A stretch of 64,000 bases of DNA from Patiria pectinifera (Eukaryota > Echinodermata > Asteroidea > Valvatida > Asterinidae). Position 1 is the first letter of the stretch. Each line of letters opens with the position of its first letter. The DNA is taken from assembly GCA_029964075.1 (NCBI GenBank), contig CM057150.1, forward strand, positions 5,681,717-5,745,716, given 5' to 3'. The notes below the pieces were generated by a model. The model saw only the letters and a program-made list of their open reading frames with translations, was not told where the DNA came from and searched no databases. The position numbers and the translations under genes are program-made. Below are positions 1 to 12,785 of this stretch, in pieces.

Positions 1-950
1 CACTACGCACGAATGTTTTAATAAGCAGAATTTGGGGTTCTTTGAAGAGTGTGTTCCGACAGTGACATCACAGCAACAGCACCCTCAGTTGTCTGGAAAA
101 GCATGACACATTTTAAAGGTTAAAAAAAGTGTGACTCGAAAAACAGTTTTACTAAAAAGGGATATGTCTCATACATTTCAGAGGAATCGGTGTTTGCTAA
201 TATGCTCCAGTGTAATATTAGTTTCTTGGACCCTTTGTTATTAATTTCAAGCAATAGATCTTTTGCAATGCAGCCATTTTTGAGGTGCATAATTTGGTTC
301 TACAGTGATCTGCATGGGTAAAAAAAACCCTCAAGATGGCTGCTGAAGGAAAAAGGTCTTTTAAGAGCAGACCATCAAAACTTAGCCCTCAAGGACATCA
401 AGAATATGGCTGCAGTTTTAATAATTGCCACTATAATAGTTAGCAAAGCAAATGCATTTAAATATTCTAAAAAAAAAAATTATCTGGACATTATACACAT
501 GTATAATTACTATGTAATATTGCTCAGCTGGAATAATGTTATTGATTGTACAGTAATATAATTACTTAAAATATTTGTTTTCTTGTTTAATACCACATTA
601 AAAAAAACTGTTGACAATGAATACTTTTTGGCAGTTACTGACCTCTTGATACCAGCCCATCCCTCCCCCTTTGTAGATTTGAAAATGTTCAGATTTTTCC
701 CCATTTTGTGTTCATTCCAGACTCAAAACTTGCATACGCCAATGTTCGGCCCAAGAAGCCCAAGACTATTTTATTTCAAGGATCTGGTGATTTCCTGCTC
801 AATATCAAGCCTCAAAAGTTGCCATAAAATTTGTTTTTTTTTGCGTTATTTTTCTTTGTTTATATATTTCTTTGAGTTTATACATCCTTTTGGCCCATCA
901 ATGAGCCAACAACACAAATATAACTAAGGGACTAGAGAATGCACGGGACG
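1..950. other. AT-rich non-coding DNA
   Basis: Poly-A/T runs and short spurious ORFs only. No splice-bounded open frame with recognisable domains was found on either strand. Confidence 0.5.
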
Positions 951-1290
951 GACGCGTCGACGAACTTGAAAGGCCCACTATTTTATACAACCAGCGCGGC
1001 TGGCCTGGCTACAAATTGGTTTTAAATGAACGTTTGAGGGCGCGGCGCGGCCGCAGCCGCGTCCGCGCGGCGCGGCCGCAGCCGCGTCCGAATGATCCAT
1101 TGGCTGCGTCCGTTTAGCCGCGTCCACAGCCGCAGACGCAGCCAGCAGCCACAGCCGAAACATTCGGACGCAGCCTTACTTACGGACCTGACGTACGCGC
1201 AACGCGACGGCGCACACATGTTTATCGCAGCGTGGCATGTGAATGCACTACACAGGCATGACAGGTGCATGTGTGTTAAATGGTAGAGCA
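951..1290. repeat. CpG-rich block with an exact 25-bp tandem duplication
   Basis: A sharp GC/CpG-rich island in AT-rich surroundings. The 25-bp unit at 1041-1065 (starts cgcggcgcggccgcagccgc) is repeated exactly at 1066-1090. Short inverted copies of CGTCCGAATG lie near 1085 and 1158. Similar GTCCGAA/TTCGGA ends occur at 50120-50240, so it may be part of a mobile element; a promoter-like CpG island is the alternative. Confidence 0.5.
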
Positions 1291-2038
1291 TGCAAGGAAC
1301 GTTGTTTTTAAAAAAAATTATATACCGTCAAAAATGGTGGAATTTTAGGCTGAAAATGTCACCAGGCTGTATCAGCATCAACACACAACTCTTCTTTACA
1401 TTCCTGGAACGGTGAAAAGGACTTTGGAGTGAAATGACATGTCCAGTACGAGCGGTTTTTCAGCCTGTTATAGTGGCGGTGCTGCTGTGTATTTGGTGAC
1501 ATTGTTGTGGATTTTGGCACGTGTGTGTTGCGGTCAGCAACTGACAGACATTGGGGGTAAGTCATCCGTGTATTAACGTGCGTATGTTTTGTATGTGTCG
1601 ATAAACCATCCAAATGACCTGTTTCTGTCTGGAACTTAGATTTGATTCACCATGGATACACATAATAATGATATAGATTTCTTGCTACATCATGTGTAAA
1701 ACAATCATAGGGCACAAACAAATAAAAACTGATATTCGGGTTGCAACGTCTGAATGTATGGAGGAATAAAAATGTGAATTAAATATTACCCATGATCTTG
1801 AAATGAAAAATTACAAGAATCTATCAATTCATGCTGAGTGATGTTCCTGCAGGAGCTTGTCAGCTATACTAATTATCAAGATCAAGAAGATGTTTACAAC
1901 TTAAAAACGTTACTGGTTACACACATGACACAATGACAATATTAAGCAGTGGCAATTTCTTTGAATTTCTGATTACATAATTTTCAAGACATTTAGGCTA
2001 TTTCATGTTTATACTGTTGTGGTTATGACTCTTTTCAG
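1291..2038. other. Non-coding, nothing recognised
   Basis: AT-rich DNA with short random ORFs on both strands; no motif or repeat stood out. Confidence 0.4.
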
Positions 2039-2264
2039 TAGAACGTGTGGAAAGATTTCCATATACGAAGTTCACTCAACACCCTGTGTACAAACCCTAT
2101 GAGATTGGACTGAAAAATTCTAAGTGTTTTCTAAGAAAATGCTTGTATTTTCTCACTGCTGAAATTGACTTTGATGACATGAAATTGCTATCTGGGGGCT
2201 TGTTAGTCAATACAGAGGAAAATTAGTGAACTTCGTATATATGGAAATCTTTCCGAACGTGTTC
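2039..2264. mobile_element. Fold-back MITE, about 226 bp
   Basis: The left end (gaacgtgtggaaagatttcc, continuing atatacgaagttcact) is the near-exact reverse complement of the right end (agtgaacttcgtatatatgg, continuing aaatctttccgaacgtgttc). The inverted arms are about 36 bp around a roughly 150-bp middle. There is no coding capacity. Confidence 0.7.
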
Positions 2265-3141
2265 TGAGAAAACGACCATAAAATTGAAAATTTCACACTT
2301 CACTAATTAATTAAACATTCAGTTCAGTTAAGTTCATTTATTTCCACAGTGTTTACAAACAAACCAGTATTTGTAATATTTCAGAAAATGAATTTACCAT
2401 GTGCCTTGTTCATTTTAAGGCTGGCCCTTCTTTTTCCTGGGATCCCACACAATTTGTGAGAAATTTGGCATTGACACTTGGTGCCCTTGAAAGTCGCATA
2501 TCTTTGTTGGCCGTGTTTATTAAGAATCTCGTAATTCAATTCATGGGAAATTTTATAACGGAAACAAGCCTCATCCGTATCATTGTAATTTGGAATTTAC
2601 CGGGATTTAAAGACGAAGCTCGTGTAAAATTGGCATAGGTTTCGTATTGGACTTGAGATTATAGCGTTTGTTCTTTGTGAGATTGAAAATTGTTCCCATT
2701 GTCAAACAATGAAAACTGGTGGGAATATATTTGCGTACGTATAATTGTACTTGCAGTACGAATAAAAAACGGTATTAGTGAAGGTCAGTGTTTGTTTTTG
2801 AATTTATACAGGTACATGTACACAGAGAAAGTGGTTATGTAATTTTTTAAAACACTTCATCATCATCTTCCTAATGTAGAAACCTCCGCTGGAGTATACT
2901 CGCATGTTGAAACAGTAAATTTAAATTTGAATTTAATATGATATACACAAGGACTGGTGGCAATTATGATAAAAAGTGGCATTTGGAAATTTCTTTAATT
3001 TTTTTTTTTAAATTGTGTCATTAAAGGTGCAATAGAGTGAATTGGCTTGATCTTTAGATGTGCCAGTTCATTCCTAGTGAAAGATTCATCAAAATTGAAT
3101 ATTACATCATTGTTCCATGTTTAGCATCTGCCTGTGGTATC
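2265..3141. other. Non-coding, nothing recognised
   Basis: AT-rich DNA. The open frame at 2399-2638 has no recognisable domain or splice context. Confidence 0.4.
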
Positions 3142-3145
3142 TTAA

Positions 3146-3624
3146 AGTGATAGTCCATCATTTGTAATTTGTGCATTTTGTTCGTTTGAAGCCACAAAAG
3201 TGTTCAAAATCTAATGAAAGATACTGAACAACTAACCTGATGAAGTTTCAGCTCAGCTTCAGCTGTACATGTATATTCCGAGAAAAACAGCATTCTAGGA
3301 TCTCAATTTCAAATCAAAAGTTGCTGAATCATGTTTTGAATTGTTTTGAATTGCAGCTATACGCAATGTCGCGCACTTATCCGACAAATTATAGCAACCG
3401 TGCGCGCCTGTGCGTCGTGCCAATGCTTGCGCGCGCTGCGCCGAATAACAAAACGAACTACTAATTTAAGGCCTTCTTTCGTTGATTACTTCAAAATGAT
3501 AGCTTGCCAGGAAGAGTAATTTCACAGGGAGTTTAGTCCCCTTACTATCTTTCAACCAAGTATGTTTTTCAACAATAATACGCCAGTTACTTTTTCTGAT
3601 GGCTGCAAATGATGGACTATAGCT
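3146..3624 (+). mobile_element. TTAA-flanked MITE, family 1 copy A (piggyBac-like)
   Basis: The ends AGTGATAGTCCATCATTTG and its inverted partner CAAATGATGGACTATAGCT are each bordered by TTAA (3142-3145 and 3625-3628). The interior is closely repeated at 40882-41414 (same strand) and 34018-34500 (opposite strand). A TTAA target duplication is the hallmark of piggyBac-type transposition. There is no transposase, so it is non-autonomous. Confidence 0.85.
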
Positions 3625-3628
3625 TTAA

Positions 3629-4374
3629 AACATTATGCATACTACATATCATGTACCGGTAGTGTAGGCCATTTATGCCATCATCATGTGCAGGGTTCTC
3701 AATTGCAACTCTTTTGAGTGCCAAGTCCTCAAGTGAACACGCTCTCCGTGGGAACAACAAAAGCCCTGGATTTGCTAACCTTGTTTCACAGGGATCGATG
3801 GCGGACAATAGGAACCCATTGTGGGCAACCGTATTCATTATTGACACACTGGTGGGCTGTCATGTATCTCCATTCGGCCTGTAACTGTGCGTGTGTGAAC
3901 CGGCTCCAATTTTTAAATCCAAATTGGAAACAGTTATAACGGTCACTTCAAAGGAGTGATGTGTTCAAACTGGCTTTTGTGCAGCACTTAGCTGTGTGGT
4001 GTAGAACTATTGAGGAGTGTTAATGCTCCTGTTTTTAATTTAATATCTTGCATTTAAATGAGATCCCTTTCTCATTTTTTTGGGGGGAGGAGGGGTGAAA
4101 GATCCAGTTTTAGACTTCTTTACACACTGTATGTCCATCACCATCATAGAGGCGATGCAGTACATGTATGTTGGCCTATGTGTGTAGTTTACTTCATTTA
4201 TACAATGTATACAAAACAATGTAATCTAACACTCAAGATCCACATTTACATTTATTTCCTTAGCCAAACCATAGGCCAGACTCACCTAAACTACGTGTAC
4301 ATGTAGGCCTACTACTCTATTACTAGAACATTGCACCTAAACTGGACAGAATCCAAACTCCTTGTTTATTTAAA
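3629..4374. other. Non-coding, nothing recognised
   Basis: No exon-like frame; several ACATGTA strings near 4165 and 4300. Confidence 0.4.
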
Positions 4375-4690
4375 CCCTCCTGGCAGTTTTGGAGGATTTT
4401 GGAGGACTGAGGATGATGTTTGAGAAACATTTTGGAGGATTGAGGATGAATGGTGTTCAAGCACATGAGGAATTTGGAGGATTGAAAATGAATGGTGTTT
4501 GAAGAAGAGGAGGATTTTGGAGGATTGAAGATGAATGCATTTTGAGAGGCAGGACTGTCTGACAATTTTGAAGGATTATGGCGCTGGCTATCCTTCATTT
4601 GAACATTAAGTGCAAAATTTTTGAGGATTTTTGTTTTTTGAGGATTGAGGATGGTTCTAATCTTAGCAAAAAGAGCCTTGGGGTTAGGTT
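4375..4690. repeat. Degenerate GGATT(T)TGGAGGATTGAGGATGA repeat
   Basis: Repeated blocks of ttttggaggattgaggatga with variable spacers (for example tggtgtt plus caagca). A related ggattttgcaggattgagg series recurs at 56390-56750 in the receptor 3' UTR. Confidence 0.6.
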
Positions 4691-6725
4691 AGGCCAGAAT
4701 GAAAGAAAACGAATGACGGTGTCTTCCAATTTTGTTCTGATTCAATTTCATTGTTTTACTGTGTATCGGATGTTAATAATGGATTTACAGCAAAAACATT
4801 TTTTTTAGCGAAAATCATGGCTCAAGTGAGATTATGGTCATTTCCAGAACGTTTGAATTATTGAATTGAATGCTGTACTGTACAATGTAGCCAGTGCAAG
4901 GTTTGCGGCCACGGAGTTACCCAATTATGTCAATTTTAGTGCTTTGTCTGTGAACTGTTGGGGATTTGAATTTTGAATTTCAACCGTATTTTCAAAAAAA
5001 TCCAATTAGTGGAGAAAAGCAACCAGAAAGCATAAATCACCTCTGGGGCACTAGTGATTTAGAGACTGGCGGTGGCTTTTGTTGGCCCCGCTTATAACTC
5101 AAGACCAGATGCTGTACTCTATCAATGGGTGCCAAGGATTTGACAACCCAATGGTACCCAGTGGGCCTTTAGCCCAAAATGGCAAGGCCCAGTGGGGGTG
5201 TTGGTTTGCCCTCACAGATTCCCCCTGTTGTTGGGGAGGGGGAGGGGTGTTGGTAGTGAAAAAAGGGTTGAATTTTAAATAACACAAACTATTTTGTGGA
5301 CAAAAAGAAATTACTTTTCTTTTTTTCAGTTTTGAGTGTTGAAGTGTGTATGTGTGTTGTGTCCAAACACATTCAATTTCATCAAAAACAAATTTGAGAA
5401 GAGAGAGAAAGAAGAATTTTTTTACAATTATTTGGAACATATATTCGGTTGTAGGCTTTTTCCTCAGCAGGAAATTTAAAATTGTCCGTTTCATTTCATA
5501 CTCAAAAGCTAAAGCAAAAGCAAAACGAAATTTGTGGCGTCATCATGGCATTCGTTAGTAGCTGAACACAGATCATTTCAACTTCAACTCGGGAATTTTC
5601 ATGGCAGATATTTCATTCACCCGCTTTCCACGCTTTCATGAAGTATGAACCGGGCTTGAGAGGGTGTTCAAGTTTGGTGGCCTTTTATACATTGTTTGTG
5701 TACATATTTTTGAACAAGTACATGAACATATCTAGGCCCCTACTTTTTCCAAATGCATTTTTCCAACTTGTACATTTTGTCCATAGCTATACATGTACGC
5801 ATGTATGTATCAACGCAAATTGACATGGTGATTGTTTCATAATACAGTTTCATATAATTATTACATGTAAAGATAGAAGCTCACTTTAGCTCTTTTCAGT
5901 GACAAATGAAATTTAAGTCCATAATGTATACATTGTACATAATGTACAAGTACGGTAGGCCTACATTGTACACATGTTTTGTCTGTTTGTTTCACTTGAG
6001 TTGTGTACTGTTTCAATGTAGGGACATTTCCAACACATGCACAGATTGTACATTGAGAAAATGTCAAGTACATGTATACCCCACTTTGTAGAGAGTGTAC
6101 AAGGTACATGTACATTGTATACTAGTGCTTAAATAAATTGAATTGAAAGCTTTTCCAAACCAGTAGGCCCAGCAGGGATTTGGCTAAATCCCAGTCAATC
6201 CTCGGCGGGGTCTCACAAAACGAACCTGGATACAATGAAAATGCCAGGGTTAATCAGGCTTGAACTGCGTAGTTCTTCAAACCGTTGCAGCATGCTGGGG
6301 TCTTGGAAAATGGAAAAGACAGATCTCAGGCTACTGTGCTGAGAGTAAATTTATGGCCAAAGCACATGGGACAAACGTTTTGACTGGAATGTGAACTGTT
6401 TCTGTGCATGCAGTCTTGTGGTGTTGAGTGTGTCAAATTTCAAAATTTCAGTCATCCCAGCCTAAGCGACATTGGGGACTTTATCGGTTTATTGAAATCA
6501 ATTGGTTCTCAGAATAAACATAAAACATTTCAGGCAGTACGTAGCTTGAATTCATTTGAACTGTTTAATTAATTTGTTTGGATAAAAGTTACCATAAGGC
6601 AAGGGAACAGACATCATGTTTGTACCTTCACCTTGGTTTAAACTTAACTTCATAATAATGCAATATTAGCTGCGTTTTATGATGCCAATAATAGCAAGCA
6701 TTTCAGTAGGACTGTAACACTAACA
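4691..6725. other. Non-coding, TACATGTA-rich
   Basis: The only regularity is many TGTACAT/ACATGTA strings, dense at 5790-6120. The short ORFs show no domain. Confidence 0.4.
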
Positions 6726-6729
6726 ACAG

Positions 6730-7145
6730 TAGGACTGTCCCGAATGTTTGAACATTCGATCATCAACCGAATATTCCAATAGGTTTGCCGGTTTAATATT
6801 CGAAAGCAAAAAAAAAATATGCACATAATGTACACACACAACTGTGATGTTACTTTATCATAAACTTGCGACGTTTTATTGTCAGGGGCCCCTTTTTTTG
6901 TCGGCGGTAACTTTTATTTGTTGATGGCTTGTTCATTGTTTTTAAAAAGCCCTTGACAGTTAATAAAGTATCGGTACTTACTGCAAAACACTTCATATCG
7001 ATCGCCACACGCTAGTTTTAACTGGCGCGCTCTGCATGCAACTTTTGCAGTTGCAGCTGACAGTTTCGAATATCTGAATATTATTGTGGTCAAACACAGT
7101 TTCGAGTAATCAAATACAACATTATTCGAAAAATGGACAGCCCTG
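6730..7145. mobile_element. hAT-like MITE
   Basis: Left end TAGGACTGTCCCGAATG pairs with the inverse of right end ATTCGAAAAATGGACAGCCCTG; the CAGGGCTGTCC terminus is hAT-typical. The flanks aacaacag and ctcaacag differ at two of eight positions, consistent with a decayed 8-bp target duplication. Confidence 0.6.
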
Positions 7146-8494
7146 CTCAACAGAGTTGACTGTGGCATTGTGTGTTGTAAGTTTGTACAAATGTATTGTC
7201 CACTATTGTCTGGATTGTTTTCCTCCCCTTTTGCCCCTTTTTCGGATGTACATTGTAATTTTTAGCAAGTGGACTGATCGTGAGCTTTCATTGATTGATC
7301 ATACAGTTTTTTGCGAAACATAATTGACAGGACATTTATTTTCTCATATTGCAACTGACGGATTTTATGTGCATGGTCACAATGGAAGCTTCCCGTTTGT
7401 TGCTTCAGACAATGTGTTCGGATGGAGGGAGGGCATAACCCTCAAAGAGCATCTTACAAGCAAACATGAATGATGCACTGGGTTCTTAACAGTTGGCTGT
7501 TAAGATTGCACATTGTACATGAACCAACAACAGTTGAATAATGACCAACATTGTAGCGTCCTGATTAACTGGTAAACAAGGAACTTCATCTAGAGGATTA
7601 CCAGAGCCACTCATGTACACCCTTTCCCTCCAACAAAGCAAATTAGTTTGAAACCCAACAAAGTGCACTCCATAACTTTGTCATTCCTCACAGCTGAAAC
7701 AGCTGTTGATGATAATTAAACTTTTATACAATGGAATGACAGATGGGTGGCAGAGGAGACGCAGGTGTCACTTTTTAATGAGGTTGTTACACTACCGGTA
7801 CCTTGCTCTATGATTACAACCCACCCCCAACCGACAGTCATAGGATCTGTTCTAACATGACTGATGTACTCCTACGGTAAGTCCTATGGATCGTAATTAA
7901 AAACTGGCTTCTCTTCGCTACCCTCTTTGATGGCTGAACAGTGTTTAGATCCTGAACACAGATGTTGAACTGCAACAGTTTCACTTACGATTCTCGTGAC
8001 ACTGATGGTTGCAGTTTGTGAGATTTTTGTCAGTTTTGACAGTTTACCTAGAGCTGCACAAGTTTTTGGGCTGGGTTGCGATCATACTATCATTCTTGTC
8101 TGAAAATTAAAACTAAAGTTCTGAGGAAAAAAAGTTGCCTGCTAGCCTGGATTAGCTGCTTTTTACAATGAATGTCAGAGCATAGTACTTAAAGAATCTC
8201 TTAAAAGTCGGAATGAGAAGCCATTTTTGCGGTGGTGCCACGCCTGCGCGCATGTGTTCTTAAAGACAAGGTGCGCGCACATTTTGTTAACCCTATTGGT
8301 TGAAGGAGACGTATTACTTGAGCATGACTCGCGCGACCCTGGTGCCATCGCAGAAAATGGCCGTCGCCGAATTTGTGCAATTAAATTTTTTCCTTCGATT
8401 TTTTGTTCTTTTGCCATTTGACCCCCTCCCCAACTTCAAACGATGAAAAATACTTTAAAAAAATGGATTGTCATTAGGTCAACTTTTAGAAAAC
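7146..8494. other. Non-coding, nothing recognised
   Basis: No exon, tRNA or clear repeat. Part of 8200-8260 (agaagccatttttg...gtgccacg) recurs weakly near 26390-26430. Confidence 0.4.
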
Positions 8495-9085
8495 ACTTGC
8501 ACTTCCAAGTCTTTCATCACTCTTATCAAGTACTTCATTCACACCTATTTTCTTTGTCCCCAACTATCTGTTGGGGACAAAGAAAATAGTGCTATCTGGC
8601 ACTTGCGCTGTTGGATATTGTGGAAATGAAATTAAAAAAAAAAAATAAAATAAATTAAGTACAAAAAAAATTTAATTTAAAATATTTGCATGAATGAAGA
8701 TAGTTTAATTTGTCACACTTCAGAAAGTTTTTAAGAATCAAAAAACATAATTTAAAAGATGAAAGCAGCTACTTCAGTTTGTCAAGCTGTTGATTTTTAT
8801 TTTTAGAGTAAAAGCAAACAATTTCCAATTGGCTCAATTTTATTTTGCCAGCTAAACAGGTGTGAAATGCATTTTTTTCTTTAGATGTTCTTTTTTTCCC
8901 GACAGGGCGGTACTACTTCAAAGGCTAAAAAGTATGAAAAGCATAGAAATTAAAAAATAATTAAATGCCATTAGAATAAAGTGCTTGCACTTCCAAGTCT
9001 TTCACAACTGTAAAGAGTAATTCGCACCTCTTTTCATAATTCCAAAACGTGTGCGAAAGAAGACAGTTCAATTTGTCACGCTTAA
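8495..9085. repeat. Diverged direct duplication
   Basis: Segment cttgcacttccaagtctttc with following cacacct is at 8497-8548 and again at 8984-9030. A second pair, ttcaatttgtcac, follows each (8705 and 9067). This suggests an old tandem duplication of about 0.4-0.5 kb. Confidence 0.5.
8545..8589. repeat. Perfect 20-bp hairpin
   Basis: Arms CTATTTTCTTTGTCCCCAAC (8545-8564) and its exact reverse complement (8570-8589) flank the 5-nt loop TATCT. Confidence 0.8.
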
Positions 9086-10051
9086 GATTTTTTGAAGGGA
9101 AGTTTTAATGGCCTGCCAAACAGTATTGTCCCATTAACAGCTGCAGTCCAGGTGTGCTCTCATGCTTGACGTCGTCGGCAAAAGAAATGACACGGTTGAA
9201 AGTTTATTCTTTTCCCCCGTCATGCACGTGAAGCTGTCTTTATTTCCCACGCATTTTGCGCTCCATAAAGTTTACCCAATTGTAAGGGAAACCCTGTTCC
9301 ATTATTGAGGCAAATTACAAGTACGCTCGCTGAACCCACTTTGCACTTTGTTGTCGTGAATCTTGATAGCGGGGATGGCATTGCACGAGTGAGGATTATA
9401 ATAGATGGTTGTCATGGCGACGGTTTTCAGCAGTCACCGCTTTGGAATGTAGATTTACTGTCTGATGTGTCATAACATCTCCAGATATAGCTTCCTGTGT
9501 GTGGAGGAGCCTCGTGATTTGTGGGGGCACAAAAAGCGTTTTCCCGGAAGATTGTTTATGAAATCTTGCTGAACTGAAAGTGATTTCTCCAACTTTCAAA
9601 ATTGAGCAAAATTCGTACCTGTACAAACTATTTTCTTTGAAATAAATTGGTTGCTTGAAATTTGTGAGGTGCTTGTGCAGTGACTGAATTGCTCGCAAAA
9701 ATATTGTATCAAATCCAGGCTACATTTATGAAAACTAACTAGGTTTGCAAACATTAGAGATTAGCAAAGAAATTGGCAGTTTCCCAGTTGATGTCAATAT
9801 GTTTGTTTGTGTGTCTTCTATTAAGAAGACAAACTGTGTATATTTGTGCCATTCGACCATGGGATTCTGTATGGCTATATCAAATTATTACAAAGGAATT
9901 CTTAACGGTTAAAAACAGTCACTTGATTGATTTTGACTGTGGTGGCGTAGCTTAATTTTTCAGCCAGGGATTAGCTATAAAACTAGATGCAGTAGTCACA
10001 AAACCATTTGAACTGTATAGGCCCTACTGATGACAGGATGATGTGTTCACA
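9086..10051. other. Non-coding, nothing recognised
   Basis: No coding signal. The stretch ggaattcttaacggttaaaaac near 9897 has an inverted relative near 40120-40150. Confidence 0.4.
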
Positions 10052-10054
10052 TAA

Positions 10055-10322
10055 GGCCAATCTCGGTTTCTGGCCTGATTTTTTTGCTTCAAATGTGTGC
10101 TGATGACTGCAAATGGTGCCCGACTAAACTTAGTGCAAATATATTTGAGTCCAGAGAGGCCACATAAAGATTATTCTCGACCATAACCCAATCTAAAAAC
10201 ACGTTAAAATTGTGCAGCAGCAGGATTCCAGTCAAACCAGTGAGTTTGGCGGTTTTGAGACATCATCTTTCATTAAAATTAATTTTGCCGATACCAGAAA
10301 CCGGAGACTTTTTTTTTTGGCC
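10055..10322 (+). mobile_element. GGCC-A-tract MITE, subfamily A (PIF/Harbinger-like)
   Basis: Begins GGCCAATCTCGGTTTCTGG and ends CCGGAGACTTTTTTTTTTGG-CC, with TAA on each side (10052-10054, 10323-10325). The interior (gatgactgcaaatggtgccc, gtttggcggttttgagacat) is shared with 23511 and 59286. A 3-bp TWA duplication fits PIF/Harbinger. Confidence 0.75.
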
Positions 10323-10325
10323 TAA

Positions 10326-11299
10326 GCAACTAGTATGGGTAGCCATTAATTAATTGCTTCCCATTGTAGCCCACAGAGCCTTGGCTGGAATGATGATGAA
10401 TTGATCATCATGGTTTCATTCAAGGACATGCTTTTGTCTGCACTGATCCTTCTTATGATCAACGGAGCCTATTAACATGACAACAGTTGCCTTTATGTAC
10501 TGCACGTGTTACGTCTACTGGTATACGTACATGTACACATTATCCCAATTTATGTAATTTAATATTAGATTCATTCATGACCATATTTTGTGGACATTAC
10601 ATTTAAGTTGAAAACGTTTTACATACATGTACATGTACTGGTATGTTAAGATTTTCACACAACCCAATCCCAAAACAATAGTGCACAATAATCCTACTTT
10701 GAGTTAAATATGGTCTTTCAGAATATAGTGACAAGTAGGCTAGGCCCTATTCAATATTAATCCAAATTTCCCAGCTGCCACACCTCAAAATGGCTCGATA
10801 AATAACTTCCCCTTCTAAAACAAGCTGTGTAAATTACCAGGATTCTTGACACTGAGAAAACAAAAACATTGACAGGTGCAGGTCAGTTTTGACCAAAAAC
10901 CATTCCTCCCCCAGTACTTTTGGATCTTATCTGATATTGGACTCAAGGAATTTTTATTTTAAAAAAATTGCCAGAAAATTGACCTGGATAACTAAATAAA
11001 CTGTGCAAGGTGCATTTTTGGAGTGGTGTGGTTTGACCAGTTGTTAACCATTGATGGACTGACCATGCAGGGAGTGACCGCAGAGTGTGGGAACCAGAAA
11101 AAACCCAAACATCTGTGGTGACCGCAGACCACAATCCTTTTTGTTTTTCTGGAAGTGGAAAGATATACGGTAGGGTACATACAGGATCTGAATTTTCTTT
11201 CATTATAAATACATCTGAGTGAACATGTCTTCATTTTGTAAAAGTTTCATAATCATATTCTTTGGTGTTTTTTTTTACATGTTCATCGTAAAAAAAATA
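10326..11299. other. Non-coding, nothing recognised
   Basis: AT-rich with TACATGTA strings near 10500-10640. Opposite-strand ORFs at 10943-11234 show no domain. Confidence 0.4.
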
Positions 11300-11612
11300 C
11301 AGGCCTGCCAACTCTCACGCATTGAGTGCAAGACTCACAGGAAATCTTGCGCTCAATGCGCTAACAAAAATAAATAAATAAATACTCGAAAATGATGCTT
11401 AAATGATCATCTTTTGCTAAAACAAAATTGGTTTAAGTGGTCAGAAATTGCCTCAGATTGCACCACAGAGCGTCTAGAATCCAAAAATTTTCCTGGCCCT
11501 TAAGCGGGCCCCAAACTCCACGCCGTTAGGGTTTCAGGCTTCCCATTGGTTCTGATCAAGCTCCATTACACAAATTCTCACTCTCGGCTCTTACTGAAAG
11601 TTGGCAGCCCTG
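11300..11612. mobile_element. hAT-like MITE with CAGG(C/G)CTGCCAACT ends
   Basis: The left end CAGGCCTGCCAACTCTCACG is matched by the inverse of right end AAAGTTGGCAGCCCTG. Internal palindromic halves cgcattgagtgcaag / cttgcgctcaatgcg lie near 11318 and 11345. No open frame. Confidence 0.6.
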
Positions 11613-12781
11613 AAGATGTTTTGTTTTAATCAAGTGTTTACATCTCTTTTGCCCACCACCACCATTCAAGAAGCTTTTGATATTATCTGTAATCAAGCGA
11701 ATCAGTATATTGTGTACAGGTGTGTGATGACATGGCAACATTATGATAATAATAAACACATTATTGTTTAATAGGGTAGTCATCATTCTCATATGGCATT
11801 TGGACTCATTGCCAGCGTGTTTACCCCATGAGGGGTAAATTATTTAAACAGCCTTCTGAGCCTTTCATTAAGACCATTCCATCAACCATACTGCACAGTG
11901 CTGTTTTTAATGTGTTGGTTCTCAGAGCGACCTTATATCACTCAGCCATTCCACTCAGCACAAACAACAAACAGAAATGCCTCGGCACCTGAAAATTGAC
12001 ATTGTCAAGGTGAGGTTTATTATAGCAGGGAGAAAATGAGCCATTTGGGACTTGTTAATAATGTGGTTTCATTTCATTGGAATTTGAAATACTTGAGATG
12101 ATAAATTAGCATATTTTCTGAAAGAAAATTTTATTTCATTTTTTTTTTTGGATTTACATTATAAAATATTTTTCCGTTTCTCTGTTGTTGTTTTTTAGAC
12201 CCAACAACAGTTTGAAGCATTGAGATGATTGACAACGTCAAATACTGTAAATAGTTTACATGTAACTTTTCAAGGAAAAATTTGACCTGCTTTAACATTA
12301 TGTTTTTAGTTAGAAAGTGAACTTTAAAATAAGCTAGATTGAGAGACGGACAGAAATGTGAAACAATTCTTGAGACAAGCTAAATTGATGTCACATTATT
12401 TTATTCAAACATAGCTCAGCTGTGTTTTAACTTGTTTTCCCTTTCATACTGTACATAACATGCACATTGTGTATCAAGACCGTTCTTGGCTCAGCTCCCA
12501 ACCAATGTTTTCTCACAGCTATCACATGAATTTTGCGGCGTTGTTTATATTTAGCTGGGGCTATAATAAACAAATGTAGGGTATCATGGCACATTAGGCC
12601 CATCTTGTGTGTGATGCAGCGATACCCAATAACCAAGAATGTGCTCCCAGTCCTCATGCCTCATGGTCATAACAAAATGCTACCAGTGTCTGGAAAATTG
12701 TTTGAAAAACAGATCTTACTGCAAAGACATTCAACTCAAATGCCACATGTGGAAAATGCTTGTTTTATCTACACATGCTTC
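11613..12781. other. Non-coding, nothing recognised
   Basis: No exon-like frame or clear repeat. Confidence 0.4.
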
Positions 12782-12785
12782 TTAA

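Noticed and set aside
583-927. 114-codon ORF near the left edge
   Set aside because: Phe/Ser-rich low-complexity translation of T-rich DNA, with no domain or splice context.
9791-9850. MSICLFVCLLL peptide as a signal-peptide exon
   Set aside because: No suitable phase-1 donor follows.
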